A stretch of 64,000 nt of DNA. Source: Myotis daubentonii (lineage: Eukaryota; Chordata; Mammalia; Chiroptera; Vespertilionidae). Positions 34,662-45,637 of this stretch are shown piece after piece. Under the pieces are notes generated by a model. The model was not told the DNA's origin, did no database searches, and saw only the letters and a list, made by a program, of their open reading frames with translations. The position numbers were made by a program, and so were the translations under genes. Location: NCBI RefSeq assembly GCF_963259705.1, contig NC_081851.1, positions 15,350,145 to 15,414,144 of the forward strand, in the 5' to 3' direction. Position 1 is the stretch's first letter, and every line of letters starts with the position of its first letter.

Positions 34662-36285
34662 TCCCAGGTGCTGGGACTTGGAGTGTCCCACGGGGTAGTG
34701 GCTGTTGTGGGCGGGAAGGGCTCATTCCAAGGGTGAACTTGGGCTTGTCAGGTATTTAAAATGCTTGGAGGATTGGGGTTCCCCTGGGCCTTGCTCTGTG
34801 GGGGCAGCCAAGGAGTCACTTTCCCGAAGGGTGGGACTTGGCCAGCCCCTGGCTCCTGGGAGAAAGCAGGAGAGTGGAGAGGTTCCATCAAGTTGCAACC
34901 TGGGACCAAGAGCCCCAGTGAGAGACCAATAGCCCCAGTGTGGTCTGGTCTCCTGTCATTGTGGGGCAGGTTACATGTGCTCCCTGAACCTGGAGGAGTT
35001 GTGGCTGCTGAGCTGACAGGTGGCAGCTGGGGACAGAGTTCCAGCCAGACCCCAGCAGGGCCCCCTGTCTATTAAGCCAGGCAGTGAGGTGTCCTGCTTC
35101 TCTGGGGCTTGTGTCTCAAGCCAGGAGACAAGACAGATCTGTAGTCCCTAGAAAGTTAATGACCTGGTCAAATAGGGTGTGTGTGTGGGGGGGGGGGTGA
35201 GCGGGGGAGGGTGGAGAGTCGAGCTGAGGGAAAAATATGGGCAGGGGCAGAGCTTATTCCAGGCCTGGGAATATGTGTCTTGGAGGGTAGTCACCACGTG
35301 AGCCCATATACAACTTGGTGTTTATTCAGCAGTGGCTTCAGTGCAAGGATGATGATTAAATTGTGGTTGGTTGTGGGTGGTTGGTTGGTTGGGTGGGAGG
35401 TTGGTTGGTTGCATGGGAGGTTGGTTGGTTTGGTCTCAGAAGAAATAAGAGGTAGAGACAATCATCAGTCTTTACTTAGAGCCCAGCAGTGGCCTGACTT
35501 GGTCTTGGCTGGTAGGGCCTGTCCTTCTCGGGCGGAGATTGGAAGTGTTCTGAGAGAGATGGCAGCACTTCTCCCACCTGTGAGCTGAGGCTGGCATCCT
35601 TGCTGCCTAGCGGCTGGCTGTCCGAGGGGCTTAGTGGTAGGAATGATTCACACACAGCTCCCTTCCTCACTGGAGAGAATAGGTGACATGTGGCTCTCAG
35701 TCCTTGCACTAAACTAATGTCAGGATGGGGCAGACCTTACATGGAAGAATTTCAGCTTCACAAACCATTTGAGTGAGTTAAATAACAACTCTTATGTTTT
35801 TTAACTTTTAAGGCAGAAAATACAGCCACATTTTAATTTGATGTTTACAAGAGTTGATTTTTACACCCCAAAAATTGGCTTCAGCTGAAGTTTTCCATAC
35901 CTGGAAAGTTACTTGTTGAATTTTAATACAAGTGACATATAGCGCTCAACACATCTGTATTTTCTGAGCCTTTTCACACCAATACAAAGAATATGCAATT
36001 GATGTTTTAAAAAGATAATGCTAAATTTACGAATTTGGGTTATAGTACATTTACTAAGAAATGTTTAATAGTATCTACCAAAATGTTATAGGATAAGTTT
36101 TATAGAGATTGTATATTTTTGAAATGAGTAGTATTATAAAACTGTGTTTACATTTTTGTGAAGTTTTGTACCACAAAGTTTAAAAAAAGGAAAAGTTTAT
36201 TATTGCTGAGATATTTAGGAACATTGTAGAAATCTGAACCTACAATTATTTTTTGAAGCGTTTGTAGAAACCTTATTTAAGAGGT
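34662..36285. other. unassigned DNA with G-rich and GGTT tracts
   Basis: No gene is recognised. It includes a G-rich tract near 35178-35215 (GTGTGTG followed by 11 G) and a GGTT/GGTTGGTTGG-rich stretch at 35370-35432, both able in principle to form G-quadruplex. The rest is ordinary mixed sequence. Confidence 0.45.
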
Positions 36286-36289
36286 CTAA

Positions 36290-36440
36290 TTTTACCCTCA
36301 TCCTATAGATGCAGCTAGGAGACCCAGAAAGGGTAAGTGAAATCCCCAAGACCACAAGCTATTAATAGCAGAGATCAAATGAGAACCCAGGGCAAGTGCT
36401 CATTCTATTTTTCCTGTCAGCCTCTATAGACCCAGTTGAG
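36290..36440. repeat. MIR-like ancient SINE
   Basis: 'cctatagatgcagctaggag' and 'aagtgaaatccccaagacca' resemble the reversed MIR core. It is strongly diverged. Confidence 0.5.
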
Positions 36441-36541
36441 GTTAGAACCATAGAGCTGTGACTTCGGAGATCTGAATCCTTTAAAAATCTTTTCTGTATA
36501 TATATGTTTCTCTTAGGAGTCTTGATAGTATTATTTAATTA

Positions 36542-36695
36542 CTAGATTCCCAGTGCATGAATTCGTGCACATTGAAAGGAAATTAATTAGAAGAAATATT
36601 GTAAGATCACTATTTGCCCTTTCTCAATAATAGAAGTGTATACCAAATTCACAATCAACAATGACAGATGGAAACACATGCAACTGGCGCCAGTG

Positions 36696-36744
<49 letters not shown>

Positions 36745-37508
36745 GCTTACTTAGACCTGCTTTCTGATTAGGTAAACTTTTTCCAGCCTAGTGAAGTGCC
36801 CCAATTTCTTTTTTAGGATATTGCCAGCAAAACAGCATAAATACAAATATGAAAGTAGATTATTATTGTGGATCATGCAGAGATAACAAAGGGAGAAATA
36901 TTTACCTATAGCCCTGTTTGACTATATTCCGTGCAGTGAGAAAACCTGAAGTCATGTTCAGGTTCTACCATTTCTTGCTTCTTTTCAGTTGGGTCAATTT
37001 TTAAAACATTTTAAACCTCCATTTTCTGGCTAATAAAATAAAAACAGGATTCTACCAAGTCTCCTCTCTACCTATTCCGGGACTTCAGTGAGGATCAAAT
37101 GAGATGAGGCACATGAAAACACTTTAAAGACATTTGGTGAAAGTGTAAAATGTTTGCACCTGGCTATAAAGCAAATGGGTGAAGAAACTCCAAGGAGGCT
37201 AGTCGCTAGGGAGAGGAAGCCTGGCATTACTATGTGACATCATTACCTGGTGCCCACAGCCACCATTTCTGTGCTGGGCTGGCCTGTGGGCTTTGTGCCA
37301 TGCGTTCGTGGCGGGGCCTGTGTCCCACTTGGGAAAAGCGGAGTGTTGCTTGTGGACTCTGGGTGCGCAGTGCCCTTCCTCTGTAAATGGCCAGTTCAGG
37401 TCACAGCAGCTCCAGTATTGAACGTCTGCCCCTGGTGGTCAGTGCTCTTCATAGCGAGTGGTCAGGTGGTGGAATCCTTAGCACATTAGCCTTTTATATA
37501 TATATAGA
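36542..37508 (-). mobile_element. HeliBat-type Helitron (non-autonomous), minus strand
   Basis: Read on the minus strand, it starts TCTATATATATATAAAAGGC (from 37508) and ends with the hairpin GTGCACGAATTCATGCAC followed by TGGGAATCTAG (36542). It sits between A (37509 side) and T (36541 side), as Helitrons insert without target duplication. At 967 bp it has no Rep/helicase. It contains an (AT)n tract at 36698-36742 and, at 36940-37170, MIR-like sequence far older than Helitrons in bats, so host DNA appears captured. Confidence 0.85.
36940..37170 (+). repeat. MIR-like SINE inside the Helitron
   Basis: 'aacctgaagtcatgttcagg', 'ttctaccatttcttgcttc' and 'gtgaggatcaaatgagatga' follow the MIR order in sense orientation. 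MIR amplified early in mammals, so it should predate the Helitron that encloses it. Confidence 0.6.
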
Positions 37509-38104
37509 TTTTGCAATAAGAACGGCAAACACCGTTTTAAAAAAAGTTAATGTGGCTCATGTCCTAAGTTTATCAAATCTTAAACTTTACTCTAGATATC
37601 AGCCTTCCAATGAGGAATTCTTCAAATACAGCCTGAGCTGTGGACCCTGAGGCATCCTGCCTAAGAGCCTCTCTTCAGGGTTGCTGACCCGCCCCATCCC
37701 CTACCGCGCCTCCAACCCCTGCTCATTATTCTTTCCAAGCAGACCCAGCATCTCCAAAGCCCAGTGTTCTCATTCAGGAGCTGTTGGAGTGCAAGAATGC
37801 ATTTTAAAGGATATTTCACAACCCAAAGCACTTTTTAAGCTTCTCAAAGATAAGTGGATGGTCACTGAACATGGATGCAAACTGCATTTTACACCAAAAA
37901 AAGTTACTTAAATGTTTTTTAGAAGATTTTTTTCATTATCAAAATAATATAGGATCATTAGAATTTTAAAAAGAATAGTATAAAGTAAAGGAAATCACTT
38001 CTTTCCACTATCCAAGGTTAACCACTGTCAACATTTCAAAGTATTTCCTTTTGTCTTTCGTACATTTATATATCTAGATACCTTTTTGAGGTGATACTAT
38101 TAAT
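37509..38104. other. unassigned, ancient LINE-like DNA
   Basis: No gene. The part from about 37920 ('ttattaccatcc'-type AT-rich sequence) resembles very old LINE remnants. A 76-codon open frame at 37681-37911 has no recognisable homology. Confidence 0.35.
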
Positions 38105-38318
38105 TCATTTATATTAATATATGTTGTATTGACTTCAGAGAGGAAAGGAGAGGGAGAGAGAGAGGTAGTAATATGAATGATGAGAACGAATCATTCATCA
38201 CCTGCATCCTACATGCCCCCTACTAAGGATGGAGACCCATGCATTCTGACAGGGACTCCATGTATGACCTCCTGGTTCATAGATCAAGGCTCAACCAGTG
38301 AGCACGCCTCCAGGGCAA
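38105..38318 (-). mobile_element. Ves SINE, diverged
   Basis: Reversed SINE with 'gacttcagagaggaaaggag' and 'catgccccctactaaggatg'. The flanks GGTGATACTATT and GATGATACTATT suggest the target duplication. Confidence 0.85.
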
Positions 38319-38404
38319 GATGATACTATTTCTAATGTGTGTATCCTGATTTGTTTTCTCTTAGTTATGGTGTTGTCATTCTACTGCATCTATAACCACT
38401 TTTT

Positions 38405-38640
38405 TCCTGTTTATTAAGGCACTGTTTATTTTTCCCAGCTTTATTGAGAAATAATCAATATACACCACTGTATAAGTTTAAGGCAGACAAAAGGATGGTT
38501 TGATTCACCTACATTGTGAAATGACTACCACAATGGGTTCAGCTAACATGTACTGAAGATGTGACAAACCAAAATTGAAATCTCTAATGTAATTTGGGTT
38601 ATTTTTTCTTCAAAGTCAAATCTACAATTGTTACCATTGC
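38405..38640 (-). mobile_element. ancient L1 3' end
   Basis: 'agctttattgagaaataatc' and 'gactaccacaatgggttcag' are typical of reversed old mammalian L1 (L1M class) 3' ends. Confidence 0.6.
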
Positions 38641-41125
38641 AAAAAAGAGCTTGTACTTGGAACTAAAGTGCAGGGTGTGGTGGGTCTGCAGGCTGGGGCT
38701 CTACTGCCCTGGCCCCTTGCACTTGAGCCCTGTGCCTGTTCACATGCAGATCCTTTCTCCTTCCAGACTTCACATGAGGCTGGTGATGGATGTGCTGCCC
38801 CTGCTGGACGGGGCTCCACAGTCTGTCTTCCCACCATGGAGTGTCAGAGGTGAGAGCCCCCTGTGTAAGGCTGTGGAGCATATGAAGTTCAGAGTCACTT
38901 GTGTCTCAGCAGCTCTGGGGGTGACCTCAGCATCAGCATGCGCAGAGCCTATGCTGGCCTCCAGGGTGTGCTCTGTGAGGGTCCAGCTCACCCACAGCTC
39001 CTCTCTCCCTGGATTTCAGCCACCTTACTGGTTCTTCTGCTAGAAGCTCTGGTTCTCTCAGAACCTTACACTCCTCTCCACTCATGAGCTGTGTGGAAGC
39101 TTCATATAACAGGATGGTTTTCAAGGAAAACTGGCAAGAGAAAAAGAAGAAAAATAATCAGGAGTCACCACAATACTTTGGAGTCCAGGGCCCGGACAGG
39201 GGAGAAGGGGGAAGGGTCCAGGGCAGCCGCCACTCTGGCTCCAACAGGCCCCCGGTCCAGTCCTCTCTGAGTCATTCCCATCCGGCGCACAGAGCAGTGC
39301 TAAGACTCACTGCCTTCAAGACAAATCAGCTCACCACCGTGCTGGTCACTGGTCAAGTTCTCAATTCTCTCCCCACTCAGCCCACTGCTGCTCTCTCTGG
39401 AGTCCGCAGATACTATTCTCTCTGAGACCATGGTTGACATCACTGGGTGGACAGCTGGCCATTGATCTGCTCCATCTCGATGGCTCCAGAATTATGTGTT
39501 TTCTTCTTTTGAGAAGAAGAAAAAAGAGCAAGAATATGGGTCTGGACATCAAGTAGCCTTTCTGTAGAAATGCATGGACAGTGAGTTTTTACTCTTAGTA
39601 CTTGGAAGTGCTATGTGGATTGGCATGAGGTACTTTCATTTTATTATTCTTTCTGGATGTTCTTCCTGAAGGTGACTGAGTTGGCTGGCTGCACAGGTAA
39701 AGGAACAAGAGGGTGAGTGTGCTGCCCTGTGTGCCAAGTAGCAAGGAGTTTGTGCTGTTCTGCATTTCTGAGCCTCTCTCACCATGTGAATGAGCTCTGG
39801 CCAGAGGCAAGGATAGCCATGAGTGGCTGCTCCCAGGCCATCCTGACACCACTCGTCTGTCCGACCTCTACACCATTGAGCTGTGCTCATTGCCAGCTAA
39901 ATCCACAAGCCAGGGGAGCCCTGGAGCCCTGAGTCACTGCGTGCAGAGGATGAGCTTTGGTGGCTCCCTGGCCCACATCATGGACCAAAAAGAGCAAGAT
40001 TTTATGGGGTACAGACACTGAAAAGGCCTTCATGACAGCCCTACATTGTTACCCTAATGGTACAGGTTTGGATGGACAATTACAAACTCCCTACTTGACC
40101 ACAGAGTAAGTACCAAACCTTTAATGAGTGACACTCCGTCTCTCATCTACGTTTCACCCCTTAAAATAGGGATGTGTTGATTTCATCCACCAGCATTACT
40201 TCTTCCATCTCGCATTCAAGTTGACAGGAAAATTGGAGCCATCTAAGGAAGGAGAGAGCATATGAAGACAGGGTATTATTTTTAGTTCATTTTGAGCACC
40301 ACTCTGTCGAGTACAAAGAGAAAAACTATTTATCTTTCCTGACCTTTAACAGGGCATAGGTATCTTTTCTACAGTTGAGATCTGTAGATGATTAAAAGGC
40401 ACATGCTTCCAAGGACAATGCTGCCTTCCTTCATCCTTGTCCTTGGGTTGCGTCACTCCTGGGCCCTGTACCCAGGTCCCAACCAAGGCACGGAGAAGTG
40501 AATCTGCTCTGTCGACGAGACCCTGGCCCAGCGTTTCTGGAATGGCACAAAAGGCCCATCCTTGTCACTTGGTGGATGTGGTTTAATGAAGCAGAGGGTC
40601 ACTGTGGGAGGATTGCACTACCTGTGTTGTGTTTTGTGAGATGGTTAAAAGGTTTGAAGCTCCCTTAAGAAACCAGGTGGCACAGTGAAGGAGCTGTTCC
40701 CCCGAGTGATCGCATTAGAGGTGGCTGAGACACAGCAGCTGTATTAAAAGCTGTGGAAGCTTCATGATGGGATGAGAACTTAGCTGTGTAGGTCACTGGT
40801 CTGGATGGTGGCCCTCAATCCCACTGACCACCAGTTCCTGTGGGCAATTCCTTATACTCAGCCCTGACCCCAAGTGGACCTGCTGGACCAGATTCCCTGG
40901 GGCAAGACAACCAAATCTGGTTGTCACCCCTTTTAGTTTTTAACCTTTTAAAAATATAATTGTAGATTCCATTATTTATAAGAGAGAACACAGAGGTAGC
41001 CCATGGAATCTGACCTGGTTTCTCTCAATAATATCTTACAAAAATCTCACAGCAGGATATTGACAGTGACCCAACTGCCCATGTAGGGCCTATAGAAAAC
41101 AGCTCTACCTGTTTCTCCCACACCC
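38641..41125. other. unassigned single-copy-like DNA
   Basis: This 2.5-kb block has no recognised repeat or gene. Open frames up to 149 codons occur (38594-39043 on +), but frames on both strands overlap them and no homology is evident. It is worth a protein search because it is the longest repeat-free stretch near the RALGDS-like gene. Confidence 0.4.
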
Positions 41126-43400
41126 AGGACAGAGCCTTCTATTTTTTTTTTTGGTATATTATTATCACAGTAATATATACACAATGAAATTTACCATTTT
41201 AACTATTTTTCAGAGCACAGTCCAGTGCTGTTAAGTGGTCCTTAACTCAACTTAACAATCATATTGTGGTGCTGCCGTTACCACCATCGGCTCCATCACT
41301 GTTCTCATCTTCTCCAACTGAAGCTCTGTCCCCACTAAACAACAACTCTGCATCCACTCCCCCATTACTGGTACCCTCCATCTTACCTCTATGACTCTGA
41401 TGGCTCTAGGGACCTCATGTGAGTGGGATCACACACTATTTGTCCTTTTGTGACTGGCTTATTTCATTGAGCATCATGTCTTCAGGGTCCATCCAGGTTG
41501 TAGCATGTGCCACAATGGCCTATTTTTCTAAATTGAATATATTGGGGTGAGATTGGTAATGAAATCATGTAGCTTTCAGGTATACAGTTCTGTAATACAT
41601 CACCTGTATGTTGAATTATGTATCTCACCTCCCTCCCCTCTTACCCCAGGTCAGATCTCCTTCCATCACAATTTATCCTTTCTAAGCCCTCTTCTACACA
41701 CACCCCTCTCTCTGTGATAATCACCAAACTGCTGTCTGTGTCTATAAGTCTTTTCTTTGCTTAATCCCTTCACCTTTTCCCCCTAGTCCCCCAACCTCCT
41801 CCCCTCTGACAGTATTCAGTCAGTTTTCTGCACCTATGAGTCTGTTTCTATTTTGATTGTAGTTTATTTTGTTCATTAGATTCCACATATAAGTGAAACC
41901 ATAAGGAACTTGTATTTCTCTGACTGGCTTACTTCACTTCACTTAGCATAATACTCACCGGCTCCATCCATGCTGTTGTCAAAGGTAAGATTTCCTTCAT
42001 TTCCTTTTTGTGTGTGTGGGTGAGTCGTATTCCGTTGTGTTAATGTACCACAGCCTTTTCTCCACTTATCTGCTGCTGGGCACTTGGGCTGCTGTGAAAT
42101 CTTTGCTATTGTAAGTAATGCTGCAGTGAACATAGCATTGCATATATCCTTTCCGATCAGTGTTTCAGGTTTCTGCAGAGATATTCTCAGAAGTGGAAAT
42201 GTTAGGTCATAAAGCAGTTCTATTTTTAATTTTTGAGGTAACTTCATACTGCTTACCACAGTGGTTGCACCAATCTGCATTCCCACCAAGAGTACACGAG
42301 AGTTCTCTTTTCTCCACATATTCACCAGCACTTGATGTTTATTGATTTATTGATGATAGCCATTCTGACAGATGTGAGGTGATACCTCACTGTGACTTTA
42401 ATTTCCATTTCTGTAATGACTAGTGATGCTCAGCATCTTTTTGTGGAATAATCATCTGCAGGTCCTCGCTGGAGAGGTGTCTGTTTAGGTTCTTTGCTCA
42501 TTTTTAAATTGGATTGTTTAATTTTGTTATGATGTTGAGTTTTTTAAGTTCTTCATAAATTTTGGATATTAAACCCTTATCAGATGTATCATTGGCAAAT
42601 ATGTTCTCCCCGTCACTGGGTTGTCTTTTCATTTTCTTGGTGGTTCCTTTGCTGTGCAACAACTTTTTAGATTGATGTAGTCCCATTTGTTTAGTTTTTC
42701 TTTTGCTTCTGTTGCCCAAATAGATATATCAGAATAAAAAATATTTCTATGAAAATTTATTACCTTTATTTTCTTCTAGAAGTTTTACGGTTTCAAATGT
42801 CACTTTCAAGTTTTTAATCCATTCTTTGTTTATTCTTCAATATGGTGTAAGAAGGTAGTCTGCATTCATTTATTTTTCCACTTATGTGCCCAATTTTCCC
42901 AATAGCATTTTTTGAGTGGACTATCTTTACCACATTGTATATTCTTGTGTCCTTTGTCAAATATTAATTGACCATAAATGTATGGGTTTATTTCTGGACT
43001 TTTTGTTCTGTTCCACAGATCTTTATGTCTGTTTTATGCCAGTACCATACTATATTTATTACTATGGCCTCGTAGTATAGTTTGTTATCAGGTAGCATGA
43101 TTCCTCCCACTTTGTTCTTCTTTCTCAAGATTACTCTATTGGTTTGGTTTTATTTTGTTTGTTTTGTTTGTGTGTGTGTGTGTGTGTGTTGGGTTTTTTG
43201 GTGTTTTTTGTGTGTTTTTTGTACTTCCATATAAATTTTTGTGATATTTGTTGTAGCTCTCTGAATTACGTCATTGGACATTTGAACATTGTTAATTCTT
43301 CCTATCTTTGAACACCGTATGTGCTTTTATTAATTTGTATCTTCTGCAACTTCTTCCTGTCTTTCCTTCCTTTCTTTCACTTTCTTCTTTCTTCCACTTC

Positions 43401-43402
43401 CT

Positions 43403-43496
<94 letters not shown>
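43401..43496. repeat. (CTTT)n microsatellite
   Basis: About 24 CTTT units with one interruption. The resulting Phe/Leu/Ser and Lys/Glu open frames are artefacts. Confidence 0.95.
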
Positions 43497-44069
43497 ATTC
43501 TTTCTTCTTTCTTCATGATCTTTATTATGTTCAGGTGAATTCCCTTTATTCACATTTTCACTGAGAGTTGTTATAATGAATAGGTGTTGTGTTTTGGTGA
43601 ATGCTTTCTGCGTCTATTGTTGTAATCATGTGAATTTGATTCTTTATTTTGTTTACGATGTATCGTGTTTTTTATGTGTAGATACTGTACCAAGCTTGCA
43701 TCCCTGGAATAAATCCCACTTCATCCTGATGTGTAATCTTTTAAATGTATTACTGGATCCAGTTTGCCAATATTTTGTTGAGGATTTTAGCATCTACATT
43801 CATCAGGGATATTAACCTATAATTTTTTTTCTTTATAAAGTCTTATTCTGGTTTGGGATTAGGAGAATGCTGGACGCATAAAATGAGCTTGGGAGGCTTC
43901 CCCTGTCTTGAGTGTTTTGGATGAGTTTGAGGAGAACAGGTGCTAGTTCTTCTCTGACTGTTTGATGAAATGCACTGTGAAGCCATCCAGTCCAGCACCT
44001 GCGTTTGTTGAGAAGTTATTTTTTCTTTTAATTCTCACCTAGTATATATTGTCCAATGAATTTTTTTTT

Positions 44070-44120
44070 TTAGAGATGTGGGAGGGAGGGAGGGAGGGAG
44101 GTAAGAAGGGAGAAAGAGAG

Positions 44121-44176
<56 letters not shown>

Positions 44177-44337
44177 AGTGTGAGACACACACATCAAATG
44201 GTTGTCTCACACACATGTACACCTCAACAGGTGGCAGGGGTGAACCTGCAACCCAGGTACATGCCTTTGACTGGGAATCGAACGCATGATCCTTTGTTCC
44301 GTGGACCACATCTCTAACCACTGACACAAAATGGCCT
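44070..44337 (-). mobile_element. tRNA-derived SINE with (GA)n expansion
   Basis: Reversed SINE. It opens with a purine-rich head (GGGAGGGA units and (GA)n at 44127-44174), then 'gtgagacacacacatcaaat', then 'caacccaggtacatgccttt' and 'gactgggaatcgaac' (B box reversed). It is related to but distinct from the Ves copies elsewhere. Confidence 0.75.
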
Positions 44338-45189
44338 TAGCTTCATTGATCTCATGTTTGTTTTTTACTGCTTTGTTTATTTCTGCTCTGATCTTTATTA
44401 TTTTCTTTATTCTTCTCACTTTATGGTGTCTTTGTTTTTCTTTTGCACTAGTTCCTCTAAGTGTCAAGTTAGATGATGTATTTCAGATTTTTCTTGTTTC
44501 TTGAGGTAGGCCTGTAATGTTAGGAATTTTCCTCTTAGGACTGCTTATCCTGTGCTCCATAGCGTTAGGATTGTTGTGTTCTCATTTCCATGTGTTTCAA
44601 GGTATTATTTCATTATTTCCTTGATCTCATTGTTATCTATTCATTGTTTAGTAACATGTTAATTAGCCTCCAAGACTTTCTGTGTTTTATAGTTTTTTCT
44701 TTTTCTTTTTAATCCTATAATTACTAATTTTTATTGTGGTCAAATAAATATAAGATTTAGAGTTTTAACCACATTTAAGTATACATCAAGTATATTGACA
44801 TGCAATTCTCACCACCATGTATCCCCAAATTTTTATTTATTTATTCATTTTTGCTTTTCATTGCTTTTATCTCTGTTAATAAATTTATTGGGGCATGGGT
44901 GGTTTTAGGTGTGTACAATTCAGTAATAGATCACTTGTAGGTCAGTTTTTTCTAATTGACTTATAGTTTTATACAGTTATGATCAGAAAAGATTCTTGAT
45001 ATGATTTCAATCTTCTTAAATTTACTGAGACTGTTTTTGTGCCCTAACATGTGGTCTATCTAGATAATGTTGCACGTCCACTTAAAAAGAATGTATATTC
45101 TACTGCTTCAGGGTGAAAATGCTCTGAAGATACCAATTAAATCCATTTGATCTATTGTGTTATTTCAGTCCACTCTTTTTTTTTTTTTT

Positions 45190-45575
45190 AAAGACTAGGT
45201 GTGAGGCCGCCCTGTGCAAGGGTGAGGCAGCGCCCAAGTCTTCCCCCCCACCTTCTCCCTCCCCCCCCAGCCCCCGCCCATCTCCCTCCCCCCCCAGCCC
45301 CTGCCTATCTCCCTCCGCCCCCACCCACAGGGACCCCAGCCCAGGAGGAGGTAAGGGCCCAAGTCTCCCCCCCGCCTTCTCCCTCCCCCCCCAGCCCCCG
45401 CCCGTCTCCCTCCCCCCCCAGCCCCCGCCCATCTCCCTCCACCCCCACCCGCAGGGGCCCCAGCCCAGGGGAGCCAGGGGAGCCTAGGGGATCCAGGGGA
45501 GCATGTCACACGCTAGGGGGAAGGGAACGCTTCACTGATTTGAGTGTCACCCTTGCGCAGGGGCCACCCTAATTT
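45190..45575. repeat. G+C-rich insertion with 125-bp tandem duplication and inverted ends
   Basis: A C-rich block sits in AT-rich old L1. Two copies of about 125 bp start at 45233 and 45358 (each CCCAAGTC..., ending AGCCCAGG). Near its ends a 13-bp inverted repeat, TGTGCAAGGGTGA (45213) versus TCACCCTTGCGCA (45547), matches at 12 of 13 positions. The family is unknown. The inverted ends suggest a transposon-like insertion. Confidence 0.6.
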
Positions 45576-45604
45576 CCTCTCCATCATTCCAGCTTTACTA
45601 TATG

Positions 45605-45637
<33 letters not shown>
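45605..45637. repeat. (TGC)11 trinucleotide repeat
   Basis: Eleven uninterrupted TGC (CTG/CAG class) units adjacent to the G+C-rich insertion, inside old L1 endonuclease sequence. Confidence 0.95.

Noticed and set aside
43292..43538. Phe/Leu-rich and Lys/Glu-rich ORFs
   Set aside because: Translations of the (CTTT)n microsatellite.
45155..45572. Proline-rich or glycine-rich ORFs
   Set aside because: Translations of the C-rich tandem insertion; both strands are open.
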